Position numbers and translations under genes: made by a program. 37,276 nt of DNA from an uncultured Lachnospiraceae bacterium (GTDB lineage Bacteria; Bacillota; Clostridia; Lachnospirales; Lachnospiraceae), in the NCBI GenBank assembly GCA_947177165.1, contig CAMWTP010000052.1, forward strand, positions 1 to 37,276, written 5' to 3'. The notes under the pieces are model-generated. The model saw nothing but the letters and a program-made list of their open reading frames with translations. It was not told where the DNA came from and searched no databases. This document shows positions 1 through 7,737 of the stretch, in pieces. Each line of letters starts with the position of its first letter. Position 1 is the stretch's first letter.

Positions 1-1365
1 GCGTTACAGCTCCGCTCTATTTGTCATGCCTGCAAACCGACTGTGAATAGTAACGACCACCTGGAAACAGGGAATTACCTTGAAAGGATTTTTCCACTGC
101 TCGGCATACGTTTCATCTCCGTAAATGACCAGTTTGACAGTGAGGACTGTACGGGTATGACCGGCGGGATGAGTGTCGCCCTGAAAAACATCATCAATTC
201 CATGTACAGCCGCGATCTGTCAAAGAAAGTCAGGAGCGCAATGGGAACGAGGGCAGCCCGCGGCGAATACATGGGCGCATTTGCGCCATACGGCTATTCA
301 AAAAATCCTGAAAACGTGCACCAGCTGATACCTGATAAGGAAGCAGGGGAAGTTGTGAGGCTGATATTCAAAATGGCTGCGGAAGGGAAGAAAAAGCCGG
401 AGATTGCACGGTATCTCAATGAACAGGGGACGCCTACCTGCATGGAGTATTTCCAGAAGATGGGACTGAAGCGGACGGGCTATAAGAACAAGGAGAAAAA
501 GCTCTGGACAGTCACGACCATAGGAGACATGCTGAAAAACGAGGTCTATCTTGGAAAGACCATCTGGAACAAGTCAAGGCAGGCCGCAGCAGGTTCCAAA
601 AAGGCAGTTAAAAATGACCGGTCTGAGTGGATCATCATGGAAGGGACACACGAAGCACTTGTATCGCAGGAGCTGTTTGACATGGCAAATGCAAACGCAT
701 TCACACATGAGAAGAAAACTGTCCCGGCAGGACGGAAGCCACAGCCGCTCCTCTTTTGTCCGTACTGCGGGAGACGGCTTACCCTGACCAGCTGGGGAAA
801 ATCCTACCGGTGCGGGGAGGCATATATTTCAGGCATTGCAGAGTGTAAGATGCTCCATGTGGATAAGGAGAGACTTGAGAAGACCATACTCTCCTGCACC
901 CGTGCGATGGCGGAAATGGTATCTTCAGAAGCAGCCAGAAAGAAAAAGGAATGGACGCAGACGGTGGTTATTGAGGACGAAATCAGACGGCTGGAATTGG
1001 AAGAAAAAAGACTGTCCTCAAGGAAACTCAGACTGTATGAGGATTACCGCTCCGGCGTTATCACAAAAGAAAAGTACCGTAAGGAGTACGAAAACACAGC
1101 CAGCCAGATCTTGGAAATAGAAAAAAGGATGCCAGAGCTGAGGAACGAAGTATCGCAGGTCAGAGAGCAGATGCTTCATCTGAAAGAGCGGGAGCCGGAA
1201 CTGGAAGGCTTGTTGTCACTCGAAACTTTTGACAAGGATAAACTGGTTACGGTAATCGACAGCGTGCAGGTCTACAGCGAAGAACGGATTGAAATAGTCT
1301 GGAAGATGAATGACTGGTTCTTTACAGGGACAGCAAGGGAGAAAGAAGTGATTGCATTACAGTAA
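1..1365 (+). pseudogene. Large serine recombinase, N-terminus missing (runs off the window start)
   Basis: The frame is open from base 1, and a GTG at 43 is the first possible start inside the window. From about residue 20 of the visible frame it reads as a large serine recombinase of the TndX/TnpX type. The motif LETGNYLERIF is the end of the resolvase catalytic domain, followed by a recombinase domain (AARGEYMGAFAPYGY), a zinc ribbon (CPYCGRR, later RCGEA and ECKML) and a C-terminal coiled coil. Family members have about 520-560 residues with a catalytic serine near the N-terminus. That serine and the SRFGR-like motif normally just before LETGNY are absent, and ACKPTVNSN stands in their place, so I infer a truncation or junction near base 45-55. 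It is probably inactive. Confidence 0.75.
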
Positions 1366-1383
1366 GGCAGTGTAGATAATATG

Positions 1384-1420
1384 AAAAGACATCATGGAGC
1401 TGGTTCTATGGTGTCTTTTT
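1384..1420 (+). terminator. Terminator after the serine recombinase
   Basis: AAAAGACATCAT pairs with ATGGTGTCTTTT (12 pairs including one G-T), with a loop that can add three more pairs, and a T run follows. It lies 19 nt after the recombinase stop codon. Confidence 0.75.
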
Positions 1421-1457
1421 CATTGATAGCGAAAATATATATTTTTTTAGTTTTTAC

Positions 1458-1967
1458 TTGACAAAAGCAGAGGCAGCAGCGTTGACATGGGACGATATCG
1501 ACTACAAGCAGAATGTCATTCATGTTGCGAAGACAGCTACTTTCAACGAAGATGGAACCGCAGCGATAGGAAGCCCTAAAAGTGAAGCCGGCAAACGTGA
1601 CATTCCGTTAAATGATACCATAAGGGATATTTTACTAAGGCAAAGAAAAAAGCAGGGAAGTATTATTCAGATAGAGAACAGGGTGTTTACGACAGTATAC
1701 GGCGGCATGGTACATAATCATGCAGTAAACAGGGCGATCAGTGATACACTTGCCAGACTCAAAGAGCGAGGCAGGCCGATAGAGCATTTTACAGCGCATG
1801 CTTTGAGGGACACCTTTGCAACACGGTACATAGAGCAGGGAGGAAGTCCACAGACGTTAAAAACAATCTTAGGACATAACAGTCTTGCAATGACAATGGA
1901 CCTCTACAGCCATGTTTTGCCCAACACGAAACAGAAAGAAATGGACAACTTAAAAATTGTACTATAA
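1458..1967 (+). pseudogene. Tyrosine recombinase/integrase, C-terminal half only
   Basis: The 169-residue reading frame, with a weak TTG as its first possible start, matches the catalytic domain of phage/ICE-type tyrosine integrases. Visible residues are the beta-hairpin lysine (PKSEAGKRDIPL), the HxxR box (HALRDTFATRYIEQ, H114/R117), ILGH (H140) and the nucleophile tyrosine in MDLYSHV (Y150). Intact relatives have about 370-400 residues. The SAM-like N-terminal domain, the core-binding domain and the first catalytic arginine are missing. The open frame upstream to 1380 is AT-rich, has no ATG and does not resemble an integrase. It is most simply a remnant cut by insertion of the neighbouring recombinase element. 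It is unlikely to be active. Confidence 0.8.
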
Positions 1968-1973
1968 GGGCAT

Positions 1974-1999
1974 GGGCGGCGCGAAAAGCCGCCTTTTTT
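1974..1999 (+). terminator. Terminator after the integrase remnant
   Basis: A perfect GGCGGC/GCCGCC stem closes a GCGAAAA loop and is followed by six T. It starts a few bases after the integrase stop codon. Confidence 0.85.
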
Positions 2000-2001
2000 C
2001 G

Positions 2002-2032
2002 TACCCCAATTCTACCCCAATTTTTACCCCAA
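2002..2032. repeat. Three direct TACCCCAA repeats downstream of the integrase
   Basis: TACCCCAA occurs at 2002-2009, 2013-2020 and 2025-2032, spaced 11 and 12 bp, so on one face of the helix. Short helically phased repeats next to an integrase gene resemble arm-type integrase binding sites. This role is an inference, and no core attachment site was identified. Confidence 0.55.
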
Positions 2033-2186
2033 ATTTGAACGGAATAGTGTCAATTACAGACGAAACATGATAAACACAGTTAACACAGCTGACGTTATAC
2101 AATCCCCGTAAAATCAAGCATTGAAAGAGATTATCACAGATAAAGACGAAAACAGATAAAATGAACAACTTTATACCACAAGTTTA

Positions 2187-2215
2187 ATGACAAATTTTTG
2201 AAAATGTGGTATAGT
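2187..2215 (+). promoter_or_regulatory. Promoter with extended -10, inside an inverted repeat
   Basis: ATGACA (2187-2192), a 17-nt spacer, TATAGT (2210-2215) and a TG one base upstream make a good sigma-A promoter. The -10 lies inside one arm of a perfect 9-bp inverted repeat, TATACCACA (2172-2180) and TGTGGTATA (2205-2213). This could be an operator. It points into a short unit ending at the 2492-2543 terminator. Confidence 0.55.
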
Positions 2216-2237
2216 AGCGGTAAAGGTAAAAAGGCGG

Positions 2238-2447
2238 ATGGATGAAACGCCAAAAGAAATAGTGGAATGGAAGGAAACGATGATGAACATGACAATGGCA
2301 ATCAACTTAAATGATAGTTCATATAGCAGAGGATTTGAACAGGCGCTGGCTGCAAAACAGAGCCTAAGTTTGATATGCTCATATAGATTTTCATATAAGA
2401 GAAGAAATTGTCGGTTGAAATGTTCTGATATCAGGTCTGTGTGCTGA
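2238..2447 (+). CDS. Possible small protein of unknown function (69 aa)
   Basis: The reading frame starts with ATG about 23 nt after the predicted promoter and ends 45 nt before a strong terminator. The N-terminal half is acidic and polar (MDETPKEIVEWKETMM), while the C-terminal third is rich in Lys, Arg and Cys. The Shine-Dalgarno is poor: AAAGGT is about 11 nt upstream, and AAGGCGG nearly touches the ATG. I do not recognise the family. The sequence may equally be a non-coding RNA, because a discrete promoter-to-terminator unit is better supported than this frame. It precedes rtcB but is separated from it by a terminator. Confidence 0.3.
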   Translation: MDETPKEIVEWKETMMNMTMAINLNDSSYSRGFEQALAAKQSLSLICSYRFSYKRRNCRLKCSDIRSVC

Positions 2448-2491
2448 GCAGAACGGCGAAAAGGGCATGAATTATCATATTTATGGTTATC

Positions 2492-2543
2492 ACCGCTTAT
2501 CTTGTATGAAAAGTGTTTCACAAGGTAGGCGGTTTTCTTTTTA
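2492..2543 (+). terminator. Strong terminator ahead of rtcB
   Basis: ACCGCTTATCTTGT pairs with ACAAGGTAGGCGGT. After a 2-nt bulge, GAAA pairs with TTTC around an AGTG loop, giving about 18 pairs. TTTTCTTTTT follows. It ends the unit starting at 2187, or attenuates transcription into rtcB. Confidence 0.75.
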
Positions 2544-2676
2544 TACACAGGCTGCCCATACGAAAAATGCAGATGACAGTTTCCTGCATGGAAAAGATGC
2601 TGTCAGAAGCGACACAGGAAATAAATTTATTGAGGGATTGGAAATCAGAAATTGGAAAATAGAAGGGGTGGGAAAA

Positions 2677-3894
2677 ATGTTGGAGAATGACGTGTTGGAG
2701 ATCAGAGGAAAAGTGAACACAGCGTTCTGCTATGCAAAGGTTGTGGAGGACGAAGCAGTCGGGCAGATTCGCCGGATGTGCGATTATGAGTGCACACAGG
2801 GAAGCAGGATTCGTATCATGCCAGATGTCCATGCAGGCAAGGGCTGTACGATCGGGACGACAATGACAATCACAGATAAGGCAGTGCCCAATGTGGTTGG
2901 CGTGGATATCGGCTGCGGGATGTATACAGTAAATCTCGGCAAAGCGGATATTGATTTTGAAAAAATGGACGCGGCAGCCCACTTTATCCCTTCGGGGAAG
3001 AACGTGTGGGAGGGAAGACAGGAGCGGTTTGATCTGCTGCAGCTGCGCTGTTACCGGAGTCTGAAAGATGCGAAGCGCTTAGAGCGGAGCATCGGAACAT
3101 TGGGCGGTGGCAATCACTTTATCGAAGTTGACATGGCGCAGGATGGGACAAAATACCTGGTGATTCACTCCGGCAGCAGAAATCTCGGAAAGCAGGTGGC
3201 GGAGATCTATCAACGGCTTGCGATTGATCTGCACGCTGGCAAGGAGGAGTATTTCAGGAAAAGGGATGACCTGATTGCAGAGTATAAAGCGGCAGGGCGC
3301 AGAAGCGAGATCCAGAACGCATTAAAGGATCTCAAGTGGGAGCACAAAGAATGCCTGATACCGGAGGACTTGTGTTATCTGTACGGTACTTACCTCGAGG
3401 ATTATCTGCATGATGTGGAGCTCTGCCAGCAGTTTGCGAGACGTAACCGCGAGAAGATGGCGGAAGTGATCCTGGAAAAAACAGGTATGAGAGGTTCGGA
3501 TGCATTTCATACCATTCACAATTATATAGATACAGAGGAGATGATCCTGCGCAAGGGCGCAATCGCAGCCCACAAGGGCGAGAAGGTGCTGATTCCGATC
3601 AATATGAGGGACGGAAGCGTGCTTGCAGTCGGAAAGGGCCATCCGGAATGGAACTATTCCGCGCCGCACGGAGCCGGGCGGTTGATGTCGCGCACCAGGG
3701 CGAAGGAAAATCTGTCCATGGATGATTACCGGAAAACGATGGAAGGTATATACACGACCTCTGTCAACGAGGCGACACTCGACGAGGCACCGATGGCATA
3801 CAAGTCACTGGCGGACATTATCGACGTTATCAGGGAATCTGTGGACGTCATAGATATCATGAAACCAATTTATAATTTTAAGGCATCTGACTAG
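2677..3894 (+). CDS. rtcB: RNA-splicing ligase RtcB
   Basis: RtcB is a Mn2+- and GTP-dependent RNA ligase that joins 2',3'-cyclic-phosphate or 3'-phosphate ends to 5'-OH ends, used in RNA repair and tRNA healing. Family signatures are clear: DVHAGKGCTIGTT and GVDIGCGM (metal binding), GTLGGGNHFIEV, HSGSRNLGK, and APHGAGRLMSR, which carries the histidine that is guanylylated. The frame stays open upstream to 2467, but I chose ATG 2677 because GGGGTGGG lies just before it, the product is then 405 aa (usual for the short family), and homology starts there. The upstream part also contains a terminator hairpin. No archease or RtcA gene is adjacent. A small HTH gene follows after 84 nt. Confidence 0.95.
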   Translation: MLENDVLEIRGKVNTAFCYAKVVEDEAVGQIRRMCDYECTQGSRIRIMPDVHAGKGCTIGTTMTITDKAVPNVVGVDIGCGMYTVNLGKADIDFEKMDAAAHFIPSGKNVWEGRQERFDLLQLRCYRSLKDAKRLERSIGTLGGGNHFIEVDMAQDGTKYLVIHSGSRNLGKQVAEIYQRLAIDLHAGKEEYFRKRDDLIAEYKAAGRRSEIQNALKDLKWEHKECLIPEDLCYLYGTYLEDYLHDVELCQQFARRNREKMAEVILEKTGMRGSDAFHTIHNYIDTEEMILRKGAIAAHKGEKVLIPINMRDGSVLAVGKGHPEWNYSAPHGAGRLMSRTRAKENLSMDDYRKTMEGIYTTSVNEATLDEAPMAYKSLADIIDVIRESVDVIDIMKPIYNFKASD

Positions 3895-3978
3895 AATTTT
3901 AGAAGGACTCTTGCTAAATGCAGCGGCGTAAAGCTCTCGTCCCGTTCTGGTCAGCGGCCGGAACAGGAGGAACAGAAA

Positions 3979-4230
3979 ATGGTTACGATACCGATCATAG
4001 ATATGGTTAAGACGGGGCAGCATATCATGGAGCTGCGGGTACAGGCAGGGCTGTCAGTGAGGGAGCTGCAGGAGATCTTTGGCTTCTCCACGCCGCAGGC
4101 GCTGTACAAGTGGCAGCACGGGACGGCGCTGCCGACAATCGACAATCTTGTGGTGCTGGCAGCAGTGCTCGGCGTGAAGATTGATGACATTCTTGTCATG
4201 GCCGACAGCCCGATGCAGGCCAGTGCATAA
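3979..4230 (+). CDS. Small HTH (Xre-type) regulator
   Basis: An 83-residue protein consisting mainly of a Cro/CI-type helix-turn-helix. The recognition region is LSVRELQEIFGFSTPQALYKWQ (residues about 24-45), then LPTIDNLVVLAAVLGVKIDDILV, which is typical of the last helices of the fold. A good Shine-Dalgarno (AGGAGG) precedes the ATG. There is no sensor domain. It lies 84 nt after rtcB without an obvious terminator between, so the two may be co-transcribed, and a role in controlling rtcB is possible but unproven. The DNA-binding class is well supported; the target is unknown. Confidence 0.8.
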   Translation: MVTIPIIDMVKTGQHIMELRVQAGLSVRELQEIFGFSTPQALYKWQHGTALPTIDNLVVLAAVLGVKIDDILVMADSPMQASA

Positions 4231-4250
4231 AAAATTTATATCCTTCCTCA

Positions 4251-4279
4251 TTGATATTGCGCCGCAAACCAAGTATAAT
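4251..4279 (+). promoter_or_regulatory. Sigma-A promoter of the CheY-like gene
   Basis: TTGATA (4251-4256), a 17-nt spacer and TATAAT (4274-4279) lie about 68 bp upstream of the ATG at 4347. Confidence 0.75.
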
Positions 4280-4346
4280 ATAAAATAATGCGGGAATTCT
4301 GTACAGATCCTTATTTAAAAATATAAGAATTGGATGAGGCGTATCT

Positions 4347-4799
4347 ATGGAAAGAGAAATGGAGAGATTAGAAAATATAGCAGAGAGCAGAGAGGCGGTG
4401 GATGATATTGCCGGCATGAAAGTGCTGGTGGTTGAGGACAATGAGCTGAATCTGGATATCGTACAGGAAGTGCTAAAGGAGAGAGGACTGATTGTCACAG
4501 GTGCAGCAAACGGTCAGATCGCGGTTGATTTGTTTGGCGGCAGCCCGCCGGGAACGTTCGATGCGATTCTGATGGATATGCATATGCCGGTTCTGGACGG
4601 AGTGTCCGCCACGAGACAAATCCGCGCGATGGATCGGCCTGATGCGAAGACAATTCCGATCTTGGCGCTGACTGCAAATGATTTTGAGGAGGACATCAGA
4701 CGGACGAGGGAGGCGGGCATGAATGACCATCTGACCAAGCCCTTTGACATGGAGAAGATTTTTAGTGTACTCGCAGAGTACGCGGTTCATAAGGAATAA
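4347..4799 (+). CDS. Stand-alone response regulator receiver protein (CheY/DivK-like)
   Basis: A 150-residue protein with one receiver domain (about residues 24-147) and a 23-residue N-terminal extension. The acidic pocket is E30/D31 (VVEDN), the phospho-acceptor is D77 (ILMDMHMP), the switch threonine is T109 (LALTAND) and the lysine is K131 (LTKPF). The motif VEDNELNLDI resembles receiver domains attached to hybrid histidine kinases. There is no output domain, so it probably works through protein contacts in a phosphorelay or in chemotaxis-like control. It has its own promoter and terminator, hence it is monocistronic. The partner kinase is not identifiable here. Confidence 0.85.
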   Translation: MEREMERLENIAESREAVDDIAGMKVLVVEDNELNLDIVQEVLKERGLIVTGAANGQIAVDLFGGSPPGTFDAILMDMHMPVLDGVSATRQIRAMDRPDAKTIPILALTANDFEEDIRRTREAGMNDHLTKPFDMEKIFSVLAEYAVHKE

Positions 4800-4808
4800 T
4801 ATTAGATT

Positions 4809-4845
4809 AAAAAATGCCTTCTGGAATTTCCGGGAGGCATTTTTT
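4809..4845 (+). terminator. Terminator after the receiver gene
   Basis: ATGCCTTCTGG pairs with CCGGGAGGCAT (11 pairs, two G-T) around AATTT, flanked by A6 and T6. It could work in both directions. Confidence 0.85.
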
Positions 4846-4869
4846 GAAAGGATTGCTTTGGAAGACAAG

Positions 4870-4883
4870 ATATATCGATATAT
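4870..4883. promoter_or_regulatory. 14-bp palindrome upstream of the SPFH operon promoter
   Basis: ATATATCGATATAT is a perfect palindrome 17 bp upstream of the -35 box. It is AT-only except for the central CG, so chance is possible; otherwise it is a candidate protein-binding site. Confidence 0.3.
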
Positions 4884-4899
4884 ATTTTGTATATTAGTG

Positions 4900-4938
4900 T
4901 TGACAAAATAATTCCAAAGTGATATCATAATGATATCA
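4900..4938 (+). promoter_or_regulatory. Promoter and 19-bp dyad operator of the SPFH operon
   Basis: TTGACA (4900-4905), a 17-nt spacer and TATCAT (4923-4928) form the promoter. The -10 is embedded in TGATATCATAATGATATCA (4920-4938), a perfect 9-bp inverted repeat around a central A, in which each half contains its own TGATATCA palindrome. A repressor bound here would block RNA polymerase. The operon encodes a ribbon-helix-helix protein, the natural candidate (inference). Confidence 0.7.
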
Positions 4939-4983
4939 AAGAAATAGCAAAGCATAACAGCAACAACCAAAGGAGAGATACAT

Positions 4984-6021
4984 ATGAAAGAGAGAGTATT
5001 GTCAAAGAAAAAGAACGGTATGGCGGCACTGTCAGGCATTCTTCTGCTGTTTGTGGTTTCAGTGGCAGGCATTGTTGCAGGCTCGATCGCGATTGCAAGG
5101 AACAGCGGCGCGCCGATGCTGGTAGCGGGGATTGTGATGCTTGTGGCGGGGATTGTGCTGGTGATCACGGCATTTGTGCTCTGCGGAGGACTGAAGGTAC
5201 TGAAACCGCAGGAGGCGCTGGTGCTCACATTGTTTGGCAAATATGTGGGTACGCTAAAAGAGGATGGTTTCTATTTTGTGAATCCGTTCTGCACCAGCGT
5301 CAATCCGGCGGCAAAGACAAAATTAAGCCAGAGCGGCGATGTGAGCGCGCCGGCAGCCATGCTGACAATAAGCAATAACGCAGCCAACACAAGCGTGGAG
5401 GTAAACAGCAATAAAATCTCACTGAAAATCATGACCTTAAACAACAACAAGCAGAAGATCAACGACTGTCTCGGAAATCCGATCGAGATCGGAATCGCAG
5501 TCACATGGAAGGTTGTGGACACGGCAAAGGCCGTATTCAATGTGGACAATTACAAAGAATTCCTGTCACTGCAGTGCGACAGTGCGCTCCGTGACATCGT
5601 GCGCATCTATCCGTATGATGTTGCGCCCAATGTCGACACGACAGGCGACGGCATCGCGGACGAGGGAAGCCTGCGCGGCTCCAGCGAGATCGTGGCTGGG
5701 AAAATCCGTGACGAGATACAGAAACGGGTTGCGGAGGCAGGGATCGAAGTGGTGGAGGCGCGTATCACATATCTTGCGTACGCACCCGAGATTGCCGCAG
5801 TGATGCTGCAGAGACAGCAGGCATCTGCAATTATCGATGCGAGGAAGATGATCGTGGACGGTGCGGTCGGCATGGTTGAGATGGCGCTGGACCGACTCAG
5901 CGAAAATCACACCGTGGAGCTGGATGAGGAGCGCAAGGCTGCGATGGTGTCCAATCTGCTGGTAGTGCTCTGCGGAAACCGCGACGCACAGCCGGTTGTG
6001 AACTCGGGAAGTCTTTATTAG
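4984..6021 (+). CDS. SPFH/Band-7 domain membrane protein
   Basis: A 345-residue membrane protein. Two hydrophobic helices lie near the N-terminus (residues about 13-36 and 42-66). An SPFH/Band-7 domain follows, starting at [30 protein letters not shown] and continuing through a region with [19 protein letters not shown] and a helical segment ([29 protein letters not shown]). SPFH proteins (stomatin, flotillin, HflKC) oligomerise on membranes and scaffold microdomains or proteases. AAGGAGAG precedes the ATG. It is the first gene of a tight operon with a ribbon-helix-helix protein, a two-TM protein and a YbjQ-family protein, all under a dyad-controlled promoter. The exact role is unknown. Confidence 0.88.
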   Translation: MKERVLSKKKNGMAALSGILLLFVVSVAGIVAGSIAIARNSGAPMLVAGIVMLVAGIVLVITAFVLCGGLKVLKPQEALVLTLFGKYVGTLKEDGFYFVNPFCTSVNPAAKTKLSQSGDVSAPAAMLTISNNAANTSVEVNSNKISLKIMTLNNNKQKINDCLGNPIEIGIAVTWKVVDTAKAVFNVDNYKEFLSLQCDSALRDIVRIYPYDVAPNVDTTGDGIADEGSLRGSSEIVAGKIRDEIQKRVAEAGIEVVEARITYLAYAPEIAAVMLQRQQASAIIDARKMIVDGAVGMVEMALDRLSENHTVELDEERKAAMVSNLLVVLCGNRDAQPVVNSGSLY

Positions 6022-6038
6022 TGCAAAGGAATGATGCT

Positions 6039-6242
6039 ATGGGGGATTCGGGCAAGAAACAAGTGCCGCTCAGACTTTCCGCGAAGCTGTATGACGCAAT
6101 TGCAGCGTGGGCCGAGGACGATTTCCGCTCTGTCAACGGGCAGATCGAGTATCTGCTGACAGAGTGTGTGCGCCAGCGGAAGAAAAACGGGAAATATGTC
6201 TCGGACGAGATCGACAAACCGCTGGAGATTGATATTAAATAG
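6039..6242 (+). CDS. Ribbon-helix-helix (Arc-like) DNA-binding protein
   Basis: A 67-residue protein with an Arc/MetJ-type ribbon-helix-helix. The beta strand is [19 protein letters not shown], followed by [25 protein letters not shown] at 6021 overlaps the stop of the SPFH gene, but ATG 6039 is preferred because AAAGGA lies 8 nt upstream of it. Proteins of this fold dimerise and bind inverted repeats, so autoregulation through the 4920-4938 dyad is plausible. It could instead be a non-DNA-binding subunit of the SPFH complex, since Arc-like proteins of this type are often found next to SPFH genes. There is no recognisable toxin next to it. Confidence 0.7.
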   Translation: MGDSGKKQVPLRLSAKLYDAIAAWAEDDFRSVNGQIEYLLTECVRQRKKNGKYVSDEIDKPLEIDIK

Positions 6243-6268
6243 GTTGCAGACGGGGGAGGCATGTGAGC

Positions 6269-6496
6269 ATGAATCATTGGAAAAAAATGATCGCACCGAT
6301 CGTGGTTGCGCTGATCATCATATTGTATTATGTTGGAATCGCAGTATTTTTTGTGAAGATACCCGGCATTTCCGCAGTCATCAAAATCCTGATGGTTGTG
6401 ATACCGCTTGTGCTGGCTGTGGTGATGGTTGGTGTTTTAATAAGCAGAATAAAAGAAATTCAAGGAGGAGAAGAGGATGATCTTAGTCAATACTGA
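6269..6496 (+). CDS. Small two-TM membrane protein
   Basis: A 75-residue protein with two transmembrane helices (residues about 8-30 and 36-60) and a short charged C-terminal tail. ATG 6269 is chosen over the GTG at 6263 because the GGGGGAGG Shine-Dalgarno (6252-6259) is 9 nt from the ATG but only 3 nt from the GTG. The end overlaps the next gene by 20 nt, and the Shine-Dalgarno of that gene lies inside this one, so translation is probably coupled. I recognise no specific family. The context suggests a membrane partner of the SPFH protein. Confidence 0.7.
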   Translation: MNHWKKMIAPIVVALIIILYYVGIAVFFVKIPGISAVIKILMVVIPLVLAVVMVGVLISRIKEIQGGEEDDLSQY

Positions 6497-6791
6497 TTAC
6501 ATTAGCGGAAAGGAACTGGAGATGTTAGGTCTCGTAAAGGGAAGCACGATCCAGTCCAAAAATGTCGGAAAGGACATTACACAGGGCTTTAAGACACTGG
6601 TAGGCGGCGAGCTGAAAACCTACACAGAGATGATGAACGAGGCGAGGGCACTCGCGACCAAGCGCATGGTCGAGGAGGCAGAGAAGCTGGGAGCTGACGC
6701 GGTTGTCAATATCCGCTATGCATCGGCTGCAGTCATGCAGGGCGCGGCGGAGGTTATGGCATACGGAACAGCGGTGAAGTTTCAGCGGTAA
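6477..6791 (+). CDS. YbjQ/UPF0145 family protein
   Basis: A 104-residue protein of the YbjQ (UPF0145, DUF74) family, often labelled heavy-metal-binding on weak grounds. Typical segments are VNTDYISGKELEMLGLVKGSTIQSKNVGKD, GGELKTYTEMMNEARALATKRMVEEAEKLGADAVVNIRY and a final VMAYGTAVKF strand. The family forms a pentameric ring; its biochemical role is unsettled. AAGGAGGAGAAGAGG precedes the ATG. As the last gene of the SPFH operon it may work with that membrane scaffold. A terminator follows at 6869-6921. Confidence 0.85.
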   Translation: MILVNTDYISGKELEMLGLVKGSTIQSKNVGKDITQGFKTLVGGELKTYTEMMNEARALATKRMVEEAEKLGADAVVNIRYASAAVMQGAAEVMAYGTAVKFQR

Positions 6792-6817
6792 GACAAAACC
6801 AGTCAGCGCAATTGCAG

Positions 6818-6846
6818 CGAACATCGTAAATTTTTTATGATGTTCG
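6818..6846. other. Hairpin downstream of the YbjQ gene
   Basis: CGAACATC and GATGTTCG form a perfect 8-bp stem around an AT-rich loop. There is no T run after it, so it may protect the 3' end of the mRNA rather than terminate. Confidence 0.4.
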
Positions 6847-6868
6847 AGAGAAAATGCATATCGTTTCC

Positions 6869-6921
6869 AAAATGTAAGGAATTGTCATGAATGATCTTTT
6901 CAGGCAGTTCCTTACATTTTT
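6869..6921 (+). terminator. Terminator of the SPFH operon
   Basis: AAAATGTAAGGAA pairs perfectly over 13 bp with TTCCTTACATTTT, and five T end the hairpin. The right arm also starts a TTACA-TTTT-TGTAA element (6912-6925). Confidence 0.65.
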
Positions 6922-6925
6922 GTAA
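6912..6925. promoter_or_regulatory. BceR-type box upstream of the Bce-like response regulator gene
   Basis: TTACA-N4-TGTAA (N4 = TTTT) matches the inverted repeat described for BceR/PsdR-type regulators of Bacillus (TNACA-N4-TGTAA). It lies 75 bp upstream of a response regulator gene of that type, so autoregulation is plausible. It overlaps the end of the upstream terminator, which may account for half of it. Confidence 0.4.
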
Positions 6926-6999
6926 CATTGCCGTTTTTTATTTTCATGAAATGATAAAAAGGTTATAATGTACTTATAATTATAGGAGCAGTAATCAGG

Positions 7000-7737
7000 A
7001 TGGATACAAAGTTAAAGATTATGATTATAGAGGATGACGCCGCGCTTGCGAGGGAAATCGGCCTGTTTCTCGAAAAGTGGCAGTATGAGGCAGCTGTGGC
7101 AGAACAGTTTGACGATATCTTGCAGGAATTTGCACAAAAGCGGCCGCAGCTCGTCCTGATGGATATCAACCTGCCCTGTCACGACGGATTTTACTGGTGC
7201 AGTCAGATCAGACAGATCTCAAAAGTTCCGGTCATCTATATCAGCAGCCGTGACGACGACAGGGATAAGATCATGGCGATCGCGCAGGGCGGTGATGACT
7301 ATGTGGAGAAACCGCTTCGCATGGAGCTTCTGCGGGCCAAAATTGAGGCGATGCTGAGGCGGACTTACGAGTACAAGGTGCGGGAGCGCGTTTTTCTTTC
7401 CGCAGGGCTGTGTTTTGACTGTGCCGTGCAGAGTTTGTACTGTTTCAGGCAATGTGTCGGGGAAGCGGGCGGAGAGATGCCGTCAGCAAATGACAGGCGT
7501 GCGGAGGAGGAGATCGACCTCACGAAATCGGAGCGGCGGCTTCTCTCGCGTCTGGTGGAGAGCAGACCGGACGTCGTAACGCGCGATGAGCTGATGATGG
7601 AGCTGTGGAACACGGACGAGTACGTCACGGATGCGGCGCTGACCACGATTATCAGCAGACTGCGCACAAAGCTCAAATCCGCATGCGGCGAGGATGTGAT
7701 ACACACCAAAAAAGGACAAGGATATTTTGTGAAATGA
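7000..7737 (+). CDS. OmpR-family response regulator of a Bce-type system
   Basis: A 245-residue regulator. The receiver domain has E11/D12/D13 (IIEDDA), phospho-acceptor D55 (LVLMDINLP), a switch serine in ISSRD and K104 (VEKP). The C-terminal winged helix shows LTKSERRLLSRLVE, TRDELMMELWNTDEYV and LTTIISRLRTKL. The linker between the domains is longer than usual (about residues 125-165). The stop overlaps the kinase start (ATGA at 7734-7737), so the two are co-translated. Together with the short intramembrane kinase, it belongs to the BceRS family that senses cell-wall antibiotics through a BceAB transporter. No transporter is directly adjacent; the nearest is at 16768. Confidence 0.88.
   Translation: MDTKLKIMIIEDDAALAREIGLFLEKWQYEAAVAEQFDDILQEFAQKRPQLVLMDINLPCHDGFYWCSQIRQISKVPVIYISSRDDDRDKIMAIAQGGDDYVEKPLRMELLRAKIEAMLRRTYEYKVRERVFLSAGLCFDCAVQSLYCFRQCVGEAGGEMPSANDRRAEEEIDLTKSERRLLSRLVESRPDVVTRDELMMELWNTDEYVTDAALTTIISRLRTKLKSACGEDVIHTKKGQGYFVK

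Noticed and set aside
2171..2548. 125-aa reading frame on the minus strand
   Set aside because: No ribosome site, overlaps the promoter and terminator of the opposite strand, and the composition is not protein-like.
2467..2676. Longer N-terminus for RtcB
   Set aside because: The extension runs through a strong terminator hairpin and has no homology to RtcB; ATG 2677 has a good ribosome site.
4473..5240. 255-aa minus-strand frame spanning the receiver gene, its terminator and the SPFH start
   Set aside because: It crosses a terminator, a promoter and two well-supported genes.
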